Assembly: GCF_900496995.4 (NCBI RefSeq)
Contig: NC_044023.1
Span: 22,452,453-22,516,452, forward strand
Reading direction: 5' to 3'
DNA: 64,000 nucleotides
From: Aquila chrysaetos chrysaetos
Lineage: Eukaryota; Chordata; Aves; Accipitriformes; Accipitridae
The position numbers were made by a program, and so were the translations under genes. How positions within the stretch are numbered: position 1 is the stretch's first letter; every line of letters starts with the position of its first letter. Of this stretch, positions 33,857 to 45,412 are shown piece after piece. Under the pieces are notes generated by a model. The model did no database searches and was not told the DNA's origin. It worked only from the letters and a program-made list of their open reading frames with translations.

Positions 33857-36464
33857 ATTACCTTCCCGTTTACAAAAAACCCAAACGAACCAACCTGTCA
33901 GATCATGGCTCTGGGTTTTCTCCCTTTGTATTAAAATGCTTACTTTTTATTGCTCTTGGCATTCTTTAGAGACTGTTACAAATCACTGAATCCCATACAG
34001 TGCTCCCAAGCATTTCACAGTTCCTCAGTATCGCAGCCCTGTTTGTTTTCTCCCAAAGAAGGCCTTTTTCATAGGGCAAAATTTTGTACTTTCTGGTCTT
34101 CTCTTTAATATGTCCAACTTCAGTTCAGCAATAATATTCTCCCTGGACCAGTGACAGAGTAAAACAATGATTAGCCAGCAAGCAAAATACTAATTATTTT
34201 TTTTTTGTCAGAATTAAAGTGTTTTAGAGAAACACATTTTAAAGATAAATAGCAGTCCAATTTCCTTACCATCATGGGTGGGAAATTTCAAAATACTATC
34301 TATACCGAACTGAGTATGTCTTTAGAACAGCAATCAATATCACATTTGCCAAACAAGGACTGTATCACAAACATGCCTGTGATGATACATTAAGCATTTA
34401 TAAGAATACAATAATCACTTAAATGATTAAGTTACGATTCCATACCTTTTTCTGCATTATCTCAGTATAATATACAAAATTCCAGGGTATTGTGTCTGTT
34501 ACATATACGATAATAAAAAAATCAAATGTTTTTGTTGTCAGGCTGGATTGCAGTCTGGCAAATTGAAGTATTAAAAAAATATGAGCCACTTCTCCAAACC
34601 CTGGGGTTTCATTAAAAACTGTTATGCTAAATATTTTTTATATGCTAGTCTATTTTGATTTCTGTTGTTTTTTTACTTAATTGCTGGGTATACATTTGTG
34701 TCACACTTTTAAGCTTGTTTCTGCAGTCTTGAGGGATAGAACTTATTTTTTAATGGCTACTGAGATTCTCAAATAATTCACATGACTGAAGCAGCTGGGG
34801 TTTCTTTTAGGAAACACTAAATACAATAATAATCATATTAAAATTATGAGTGCTGGAAACTCTGGGACCAAACCCCAAGAGTTCCCTAGTTCTTCTTTTG
34901 GATGATATTGCATCTCTTTATGACCTTAACATTGCTAAGAGCTGTATTTGTGTGCAGCATGTATAACTCTAGCTTGTGCCTTAAATCTAAATCCAAAACC
35001 CCAAACTGGGCATTAACTCTAATTTAGTCTCTGACTATAAATTACAGACATTACTATCCACCAGGCTTCCCTACAAGGGCGTAGTGAAGACACTGTAAAG
35101 ATTTTTCTTGAGATATGTGACTTCCATTAGGTTACATGTTACTGTCAGGATGTTTGTTAAATACGCTAAGGTACGATTAATTTTTAGGTTTTTTAACCTA
35201 AGCCTGCTAGAAAATACATTTAACATATAAATATTTATTATCACAAAAGGCAGTCTTCAGCTTGAAGAGTGTGAGAGTCATTAATCTTCCACTTTAATCC
35301 ATCCCAGCATGTGGTGTGTTCCCAAACTCAGACTGGAATCACTGGAAGCCATTTGCTATTCTTCCAGCAATGTTAACCCCAGGTCGGGTTAAAACCAGAA
35401 AGCAGCAGGTTGTAGACTGAAGAGCAACTATGAAAATTCCAAGTTACTTTATTAAATTTGGTGAGGGCAAGTATACATATATCCCAAAGTATGTTAGTTA
35501 ATCTGGTCAGTGCCAATGTGTCTGTGAGTAGCCCAAATTACTGTAATTTAGATGAAGTCGGAGCACTTCAATACGATGAGGGGCTTTTTTCTTCTTAGCA
35601 GCTGTTTATCGAAGATACACACAGCCAGCTGTGATGAATTTTCATTTTATTTTAGGAGCGCTATTTGTAAGAACGTTGATTTAGAAACAAAATTTAAATA
35701 CCATGCCACCGGACCTTGTGGGGTTTAATGCCCAAATTCATGTTGTCTCTTTTGTATCTTGCAATTGCTGGTTGGGAATAGTGGCTAATTGCAAAGTTGC
35801 TGTTGGTTAACCTCTTAGTAGTTTGAAGTCAGAGGATGTTAATCACCATTCCAGAAGAAAAAAAAAAATAGAAAAGGACAGCAATGTAAAGGATATTAAA
35901 ACACAGCAATAGTTAGAGGTTCATTTAGCCTTGCTGAGGGTCATACTCGGGGTGAAGAAAGCAAAGGCTTGGGTGCTGGTTACCTGAGACAAGTACATTC
36001 ATTACGGGTACAGTTCTCAACAAAAGGTGTTTGCAAACAAACACCAATCTCCCACTTGTCAGTCATTCATACACACAAAACAGAATATATGCTCTACCAA
36101 AAATATGCCTCTACCTACCCAAAATATACCATTTGGTCAGTTTACTATTTAATCGCAGTACTTTTCCTCCCATTTCCTCAGCATATGCACTCCTGTGTCC
36201 ACTTCCCTGCTATCCCCAGGAGGAAAAACTATGTAACTGGTAAGAGGATAAAAGAAGAGGAACTAACAGCAGCTATACTGACAAAATCTTCGCCATGTAA
36301 AATGCCAAAGCTCATTTACATCCCTCAGCTCCCTCCTATCTCAGCACTAGTTGAGAGAAAATAAGTTGTCAGAATGTATAGGCAGCCAATGCACTCCCTC
36401 TTCTCCACCTACATATTTGAATTAAGTGGAAAATTAAATTAATTTACTATATTGCTGGGATAAG

Positions 36465-36481
36465 AGGCACTAGGTGGTGCT
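36465..36481 (+). promoter_or_regulatory. CTCF-like motif
   Basis: GGCACTAGGTGGTGCTG resembles the CTCF core CCACTAGGTGGCGCT with one CpG-to-TpG change. It is in the opposite orientation to the copy at 33841. Confidence 0.35.
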
Positions 36482-39400
36482 GTAACACACATTTTTGCAG
36501 ATCTTGTTTCTCTGTGAGAATTAATCAGTCAGCTGTGCTGTACTGTTAGCTTTGGGATTTCTATTTTTAGGGGATTCACGGCAAACAATGGAAAAGTTTG
36601 ATCTCTGACCTAATCCCTTTAAATTAGGTTTTTGTGTGTTTCTGCAACACGCCGTTTTGACTACTTCTGTTTATAAAGTAGTCTGTATAGTCTAATTAAA
36701 ATAGGAAAAGTCCTGTGTATGTATGCCATTGATTTCTGCTCTGCCAGTAAATTGGCTTGTTATACACCCAAACTTTGTTCTAGGCAGAACAAAGCGGTAC
36801 GTCTAACTATTTTAAAAAAAAAGTGACTCTCAACCTTTAGACGATTTATTAAATACTGACAGTAAGAAAGCAGTTACAGGACAAAAAGCAAATCTATACT
36901 TTAGACATGAAAAAAGCCAGTTACAAAAAATATATGAAGCCATTTTCATACCAACAACCAGGCAGTCCCAATACTAAAGACACTTGCCATCTCCCCATGC
37001 CCAAGGAAATGCCTGGCTTTTCAAGTTACCAGTTGAACTTACTACTCCCTTTGTCACAACTTCGTTGCACAAATTAGGAAGATGTGCCAGGTAATGCAGG
37101 TATTATCTGCCTGCTGATGTACGGAGCATGGCATTCAAGTCAGCGCAGAAGTTCAGTGCAGAAGGCCCTGGTACACACCCAGCAAATAGGGAAAAATTCC
37201 TTCTTTTAATTGTGAAACCAGAATAGATCCTAAGCTGTCAGCTTCACATATACCAGGTTATCAGATTTGCCATCCCCAAACTACTACATCATCAGAGTTG
37301 TCCATTTCAATATTAACTGTGCTCTAAGAGAACACAGACAACAGAGTAAGGCAATTCCAAAAGCAAAAAAAAATCAGTGATGGACAGGAGAACTATTCTA
37401 GAAATAAGTGTGGTTGGACAATGCTTGTGAAGTTAAAGAGCAGCAGATGACTAGTTTATCACGAAACAGCTAATGCTTGCTTCAGCTGGCATTCTAGTAA
37501 GAACAGGGCATATTTACGACTCTTTTTAATATTTGTTGCCTAGGTCAGGCTAGCGTGACAAATGAGCAGCTCTGAATATGCAAAAGGCTTTCAGACAAAG
37601 AGCCTATTAGCCAAACATGCCTATTACTATGCGTAGAAGCAAATTCTCTTGCCAGTGAACTCTCGCCAAGTAACAAACTATTTGGCATGTGTGCAAAACC
37701 CATATTCAACACAAGTGACAGCCAGCATGGGATAGAAAGCAAATGTGACTATAAACAGAAATTTGGTTCAATAAAGAGAACAGAAAGTGAGGAAAAACTC
37801 CATTTTAGGTAACGTTGGCTGGAAGGGTATAGCAAGTCAAAGAGACCGCATGTCCTTTAGGTAGCCTTTAGGAGTATTGCTTCTGCATAAATCCAGAGCT
37901 TACAGACAGCTTAGAGATGAGTGTACCCTTCTGAGAAAAGGGGCCAAGACCTGTTCCTGTGTGACTGCTGCTCTTACAAATAGAGCTGTAAATTGGCATC
38001 GTCGATAGGCAGCTTTACAGTTGCCGATGTAAATTAAAGATGGGCCCTAAAGCCGGATCCTGAGCTGCTCCAAACTGATCCTCCCTTCTGTGGCTGCGGG
38101 GAACTGCGCTTTAAAGAGACTGTCAGGAGCGCCAGAGGGAAAAACAGCAGTGGTGTTGAGCAGAGCTCCAGTTACACCGTGCTGATTTGAGAGCTTGAAA
38201 GAAGCAAATTCTGTTAGGGCTTCCTTAACTTGCTCTGGAAACCACTGTGGTTTGCACTGCTCCTGGGCCACCCTGAGATGTGTCCGTCAGACCTGATGTA
38301 TCCACAGATGGTGTAAGCTGCAAAGAAGATTTATCAGAGATAAGGGCCTGATCTTTCCTTTAGCTTTTTCCATAACAAAATTTTTGGTTGTCTTTGTGTT
38401 AATTGGGTGGCAAGATCTTTAGCCAGCAAAAACAAGAGTAACTCCATTGAGTCTTGCTAGCTATAACAATTCTTTTTCTTTCTCCGTTGTTCTTATTGGA
38501 TCTATCAGCACAAGTCTTAGCAAAAAGATCAATGTATATGTAGCTCTAGACAGTATTACCAAAGAAGATCTAATGAGCCCTGTCTGAACAGGATTTTATG
38601 TAGAGCTCACTTCAGCAGTCCCTACTCACAGTGCAAGCAGTGTCGGTTTTATATGTGTATATATTAACCAACAGAGTCAATTAAATTGTTCCCATGTATT
38701 ATGGAAAATAATGTAAATGGTTTTACATACATTTAGATAGAGGTAACTAGCTAATAAATTTGGCTTCAGTGTAAAATACAGAGTACTAAGTTTAAGTTAA
38801 AAGTACTATCTTTCTTGCACTGTGTATATAGAGCATTCTACTTCCATTATCCATGCCGAAAAATCACTGAACGCTCAGGAAGGTTCAGAGAAGTTAACAT
38901 GGTGACATTCACAACAATATTGTCCTTAATCTTGGGGAAAAGACTCTTGATTCTGTTTGAGGCTTTTGCTGACTTCACATGGCTGCAGTTGTCTTGGGGA
39001 AGAAGGCACGTAACCTCAGCAGATGATGGCAGTGAAAACGTATCACTGAGCCAGAGCTAACATTGACAAAGAGTGAAAGAGACCCAGCAAAGGCTTTGAA
39101 ACCAAGACCTTCCTGAGGTTTTTTTCATCACAAAGTACTGAAATTTAGTAGAGACTGAGTACACTTTCTTTGTTGTCTGCTTACTTAGGTTTTCTCTGTT
39201 TCTCGGGCTGAAAATTGTATTGTTAACATCATTCCCTAACTTTATTTTATTAGTGGTACTGAGTATTGCATCACTCCAATTCAAAGGTGGTTGCACTGCA
39301 AAGATGGTGGAAAAAAATATACGCTACAATGTAATGGACATATACTATATATAATGGACATAAATGCCAAACTCTGCTGGATTTTTGCATGAGGGAGCGG

Positions 39401-42400
39401 ATGAACGGGCACTCTAGACATGCTCTCATGCTTTTGCAATTCTCATTTTGCTGTTGCTTTTGCAGGACTTCCATCATCCTTGACCCTCACGTAGGTTAGA
39501 GCAGCCTAGGTTCCATAGGTAATGGTAAATTGGGCATAGCGAGACTAGCTGTACTTTCTATCTGCCTCGAAGTGTTCTTTACCATCTCGTGGTGTGATGC
39601 TTCAGAACATTCACACTCTGAAAGAAATCTCAGGAAACCCTCTAACTGCTTTTCAGCCACTTTGAAGAACATGGGACACATGAAAGAGCTGGAAAATCAC
39701 AGAGAATCTGTCCATACAACTTGTATTGGACACTCTAGCTATACCGAGCTCGTATCAGTCTGTAGTCTGATATTAGAGCTGGCACCTTCATGACACACAG
39801 TTTCAGTCGTGCAGATTGATGATCATCCCAGTCTTGCTCTCGTGGCATTTCCCAGCATGGGAACCTGTGACTACGATCTCCTGGTACAGCTGAGTCCCTT
39901 CGGGAGGGTAGTTACAGCCTCAGAGAGGTGTTTGGATTCCCCACTGCCCCACGTTTAAAATCCATCCAGCTGCCAGTTTTGTATCTGTTGGAAGGAAATA
40001 AAGGATCCTGCTGCCAACTGTATGGATAAGGAAACGTGTGTCAGATAACCTCTCTCACGTACAAAACTCCTTAGAGAGTAGTATTTTCTCTTTACTAGCG
40101 CAGCCATCACATTAAAAGGATTCCTCTACCTGAGAGAATCCTAGTAAAATGCTGAACTGACTAACAGCTTTAAAGGACTTCAGATAAAGTGTCGGTGAAA
40201 AACTCTGCTGGGAATGGGAGAAAAATATACCTTCTGAAAAATGGAAATTCTCACTCTGCACAAGATGTTTCAGGTATTTGATTACCAGTAGTTTCAGGGT
40301 ACTAGCTGAATATTCAGCAGACAGCAAATTAGCTCTCAATTGAGAGTTTTGTTGTGTTGTTCATTCGGAGTGCAGGCTGTGTGTGTGTGAGTGAAAGTTC
40401 AAGAGGTCTTGATGAATGTGTGGGTGGATATATAAAATGCGGGTGCAAGACTCCAAGGAGGAAGTAGTTACTGCAAAGCCCATTAAAAGGATGTCTCCAT
40501 TGAAGGATTTCATAAGCAAAAGTATAAAACAATTCTTTTAAAAGTCTTCTACATATCAACCCTATGATTGGCTTAATGCCTAAAGTATCAGATAAAGCAG
40601 AGAGATTAAGGAAACACATTCTAATAATATACGCAGTGATACATAAAAATGGAGTAATCATTTTAAGCTGTTATCTATTTGCAGAGAATATAGCACTGCA
40701 GAAAAAAACAGCAATTCAGTCCGCAGAGTTATCACACCAAATTTTCACCTTCTTTAAGGGCAGATGTACACTGATTCCAAAAGGAAACAGATGTTTTCAA
40801 ACCATCACAACTCATTTATAGGGGTAATTACCTGTAAATAGTAAGGTTATTAATGTTATTTGTTGAATATCACTATCTATCAAGCATGAAAAATTCATCA
40901 GAGTGGAAGTTCTACTACTGAAGTCCCACTTAGGATGAATTTCCTTCAATGGCTGAGTATTTAAGGAGATTTTCAGCAATATATCATATTTTGTTTAGCC
41001 ATTCACAAAACAGTTGATCTTCTACAATGTTCCAAATCACCGTAAGCTCTACATTTTAAAACGCTAATACCTCCTCAAAATTTGTCATTGATTTCATGCT
41101 TTACAAGTTTTAAGACCCTAAAGAAGCCAACAAACACTTCCACAGGGAACTGACCTTCATTTAATGACCTATCATTATCAACGGCAAATAAGAACAGTAA
41201 CAACCAATACTGAAGACAGATTAATAAACTCCAGTCCAAATTTCCAGGAAAATACCCATTTTTTTTCCCCTTATTCATTCTATTTCATGTAGATTGAATA
41301 TTGTAGGTTCTTACAGGCCTTAAATATAAATTGTCTAAATAGGTATCATACAGCTAAGCATGTTTTCTTCAGAGTGTTTTTTTAAATAATGTATTTTGTG
41401 CATGTAATTTTTTGTTGGCATTTACTTAAACAAACTAGAATGGAGGCCAATTCATTTTGCCTTTGCCTAAATTTTTGAAAATTCAATTAGTCAGTTAATC
41501 TTTTGTTACAAATACGAACATATAAACTATTTACTAATGGCTTTAGAAAATTGTATGTATTCTCTCATTTTAAATTTTCTATTGTTTTGTTGAAGTATCT
41601 TACCACCCACTCCATATTATGGAAGGCAAATCTAAGGCACAAAAGGCATAAGACTGCTAAACCACCTCTGTGAATTCATTTCCAAAGTCAGGTAAAATGT
41701 CATTCCATTGTTCTTTTGAAAATCATCCCCCCAGCACCAGTAACATAAGGAAATGAAAAATGGAAGAGACTATTAAACTAAATGGCCTTTTGGAAAGATG
41801 GAGCTAAAGCTATACAAATGATGTATTGTGGGAGGTCAGCTAAATGCTGTGTTTTCTGTGGTTTCTTTATGTTTTGTTCTTCCCCCACATAAATAGGGAT
41901 TGAAATAAAAAGAGGCCTGACTAGAAATGTTTTCACTGACTTGATCATTAGGGTCTGACACTCAGATGGAAGAAGACTAGCCATTTTATAAAATGCAAAA
42001 TGGAATAATTCCCTTTTAATGCCCTATTTCTTAGGGGTTGAAGAAGGCTTAGTTAGAGAAAAGAAGCCTTGTTTCCCCTGAGTGCATGGATCGCATCTAA
42101 TTGTATTCAGCCCAGACCGGCCACGACAGCTAGAGGAACAAGAATCAATATTGCAATGGAAACGCCTTCCCCATTACATTTCAGAGATGTTTACTGTTCA
42201 TAAGAAAAAGGTACTTTCTGCATAAGTAGTCCAGAGACACAATAGGATTTTAACACTGGCAGACAGGAACACAGGTTTAGAAAGTTGATGATAATTCATA
42301 GGTTTCTGTGTTGGAAACGCTCCAAGTGCACTGCAGCTGATTTACTTCATATCCAGTGCTTCATGCCTCGTGCTAGCACCCACTGGAGTAACTGGTTTTA

Positions 42401-42779
42401 GCATAAATGGTTCAGTGGTTTCATAGTGCATCCACTCTCTTGCTCTTTCCAACCCTTTTATTTTGGGGAGTAGTTTTGCAACATTTGCCAATAGAGCTTC
42501 TAAAAGCAGGGGATTCAGGGATATTCTTAAGGAGGAGCTTCCTTCATTTTCAAACCTGGCTGTAGTTAGTAAGAGACCTTCTTCCAGCTGCCTTAGAATG
42601 GGTCAGAAAGGGACAAATTGTATGTGAAACAGCTTTGCTGATCTTAAGGCATCGGGGGGCTAATTTCCAAGGGCAATTCCAGCTGGCAACAGCTGCAAGA
42701 GTCTGGGTTCCTAAGTCCATCAGAACGTACAAGTGGGTTGGAAACAAGATTAAAATTGTAGTCCAATGTTATTTAAATC

Positions 42780-43130
42780 TAGCCAAAATAATGCACTTCT
42801 GCATTCCATAATCAGTTAAATGTATCCATTATTCATTCATTGGCACTTGCTTGGAAGCTGAGCAATCACTGCATGCAAATAAACCCTGCACTTCACTGGA
42901 AACAATAGCTTGCAAAAGTCACGTTCAAACAGGAAAACTGCTACATTAAACAGACCTGCTGTTAGTCATCCTTGACACGTATTGTCTGTAATGTATATAT
43001 AGCAAACACTGCAGATCTCACAGCCACTCTTGACTAAATTAGATGACAATGTTTATGATTTTGTTAATTACAAAAGAACTAAAGGACGCCATTCAATGGA
43101 GACATTAATTTAAATTATTACAGTGCTTTG
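42780..43130. promoter_or_regulatory. Candidate conserved enhancer-like stretch
   Basis: Unusually motif-dense, non-repetitive AT-rich DNA with a perfect octamer ATGCAAAT (42873-42880), CATTCCATAAT (TEAD-like) and several homeodomain-type TAATT/ATTA words. The call rests on appearance only; conservation was not tested. Confidence 0.2.
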
Positions 43131-43224
43131 ACGAAGTTGTGCTCTCTGAAGCTGTTAGGCAAGCCTTCCTTTCCATCTGCACGTTTGTCCCATGTAACAC
43201 CTTTAGCAGTAGCCTGCAGGAGAC

Positions 43225-43660
43225 ATTCTTGTCAAGTTTGCAGATGGCGCCAAATCGGGCAGACGAGTCAATGTGCTTTTAATTCAGAGACCTAAACAGG
43301 CTGGAGGAACAGACTGACCATAAACTTACAAACTCAGCAAGAACACACGCAAAGCCTGGCGCCTGGGAAGGAATGACCCCTTGCAGTAACTAAGGCTGGG
43401 GGCTGGCCAGGTGGGGAACAGCCCTGCTGAGGGGTCCTGGGAGACGGCAAGCTGAGCCTGAGCAGCAGCATCCTAAGCTGTATCGATGAGAGAATAGCTC
43501 GGTGGAAACGCTTACCCGCCTTTATCCAGCACTCTGTAGACCTCATCTAGAATACTGGCATCCAACCTGGGGCTCCCCGGCACAGCGAAGGCATGGATAA
43601 ACGGGTGCGGGTTCAGCAGGAGCCCACCGAGCCGGCCAGGGTCCGGAGCACACGAGGACC
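43225..43660 (+). mobile_element. Decayed CR1 LINE reverse-transcriptase fragment
   Basis: The sequence tracks the end of CR1 ORF2 in order. TTCTTGTCAAGTTTGCAGAT encodes the KFAD of the catalytic FADD motif. Then come ACAGGCTGGAGGAACAG and GCAGCATCCTAAGCTGTATC, and the segment CAGCACTCTGTAGACCTCAT, which aligns with the YSALVRPHLEYC region. The catalytic FADD reads FADG here, and an in-frame stop follows in the YSALVRPHLEYC region, so the copy is dead. It is in sense on the plus strand and lacks the typical 3' tail. There are many indels, so it is an old copy. Confidence 0.8.
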
Positions 43661-44450
43661 GGCCGTGCGCGGCTGCCGGTGCTGCGGTAGTCCTGGTGAC
43701 GCAGCATAGTTCGAACCCTTGCATCAGGGCAAGAGAAGAGGTAGAGAAAGTGTTAGTTTCCATTAATGCATTAGGGTATCGTTTACCAGAGACAGAACCA
43801 GCAGGTACAGTCTGAGATTCCTGGGGCATGTGGATTTTTTTTCTTTATGGGAAGTTTCTGTCTTGAGTACTTACTTGGACTAGTTTCTGGAGTGAAGGCA
43901 ATCACAGGCAAAGAGGTACAGACACATTTGTAATATTCCTGTTGCCGTGGTTGGACTCATTGAAACTGTAAGCTGCAATCAGTCAAGTAAATAAGCGGTT
44001 TGGGGAACTGCACAACCAGGGAAATGAGCAGCTCACAAACAAGGTCCTAGATGTGCAGAGACGAACACGGAGCTATCAGCAGAATTTTAAAGCAAATTCC
44101 TACCTGAGAAATACGGAAGAAAGGCAGCAGATGATTAGTGGGAGACAAAAGAAAGCACATTCAAGAACACTGCTGCTGCAAAGGATCGGAAATTTTGTCA
44201 TTTGACCAGCCATATTCCTGAGTCTCCTGAATGAAAAGGATTGAGCCTAAAGACTGTGCCTAGGATGACTGTCTCAATTTTTTTGAAACAGAATCAAAGA
44301 CAAAGAATCTATTCCATTGACAAAACAATTAAATCATTAATAACTGCATGCATATAAGTTCAGGACTGAATGATATCAATTAAATTTAATTAACATCTGT
44401 GCAATGCTTTGAGGGCACAAAATGTCATGTAACTCTAAAGAATTCCTAGA

Positions 44451-44482
44451 ATTAATCCTATTGTTAGGATTTATTAATCCTA
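44451..44482. promoter_or_regulatory. Cluster of K50-homeodomain (OTX/PITX-type) words
   Basis: ATTAATCCTA occurs twice (44451-44460 and 44473-44482), with an inverted TAGGAT between them. TAATCC is the core site of OTX/PITX/GSC factors. Chance occurrence in AT-rich DNA is possible. Confidence 0.25.
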
Positions 44483-45382
44483 AACCAGTTTTTGCTGCTT
44501 TAGCACACTGCTAAATGTGAAAATCACCATAAGCAAAGTCAGGTGGTACTCCAAAGTTTTAGGGTGATTGGTAATTCTTTTGTTTGAAAAAGTAAATTTT
44601 TCCTGAAATCAAGTTCGACTTGAAACTGGCAATAACAAACAAATCAATATTGATGACATTTTAAAAATAACCATATTCTTTGTATTGCTATTGATTCTAG
44701 CAGGACTGAGTAAAGAAAGGATATACATAAATATACCAAAAAAAGAAGAGTTGGATATTAATGTCATCTTTCATCATCATAGGCACTAATATGGCTGGGA
44801 AGTATTGATTACCCTAAAAGCCCCTACTAACTAAAGAACTATCGACTTAATATTTTCCCTAATCCTCCATGAAATTTTACAGTAAGTCCTGATGTATTTT
44901 CTGTTAAGGGTTTTAGGGCTGAACTATATCATGTACTTATCTGAAGTGTCAGCTGTAAGGCTTATACTGCAGTTGATGAGAACTATGTTAAAGGTGAGTA
45001 ATAACTCCGAAGATTTAAGTATGGTTTCAGGGACTTTGGAAATAGATACAACTTCTAGTGTATATTATTCTATAACTTTTGTCTTTTAAATAATCTTTAT
45101 AATTAGGGAATAATCTAATATAAATTTATTCAGTGGGAACATTGGTCCTGTTCATAATTACTCAACTATATCTGTTCTGAAAATTCCCTCATAATTGTAC
45201 AAGTATCTCAACAGTCATTTTTATTGCTTCTTATTTGCCTATCACTAACACACTGCCAATCTAGTTTTCTAAAACTCCAGTGAGTGATATTTATCAAAGT
45301 TAAATAAGGGAGTAGTGAAAGAAAACCTACCCAAACATCTGAACTTTTCAGATCCCATTAAAGCAAGGGGATTATTATCATT

Positions 45383-45412
45383 ATTGTTGTTGTTTTGTTG
45401 TTGTTGTTGTTT
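45383..45412 (+). repeat. (GTT)n-like simple repeat
   Basis: Imperfect TTG/GTT triplet repeat, about 30 bases. Confidence 0.8.

Larger units (their letters stand above)
33645..43224. other. Intergenic region upstream of CRBN, no gene recognised
   Basis: About 9.6 kb is AT-rich, with open frames of at most 131 codons and none recognisable. I saw no clear transposon. A CTCF-like word lies at 36465-36481, and a stretch that looks like conserved regulatory DNA at 42780-43130. Confidence 0.55.
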
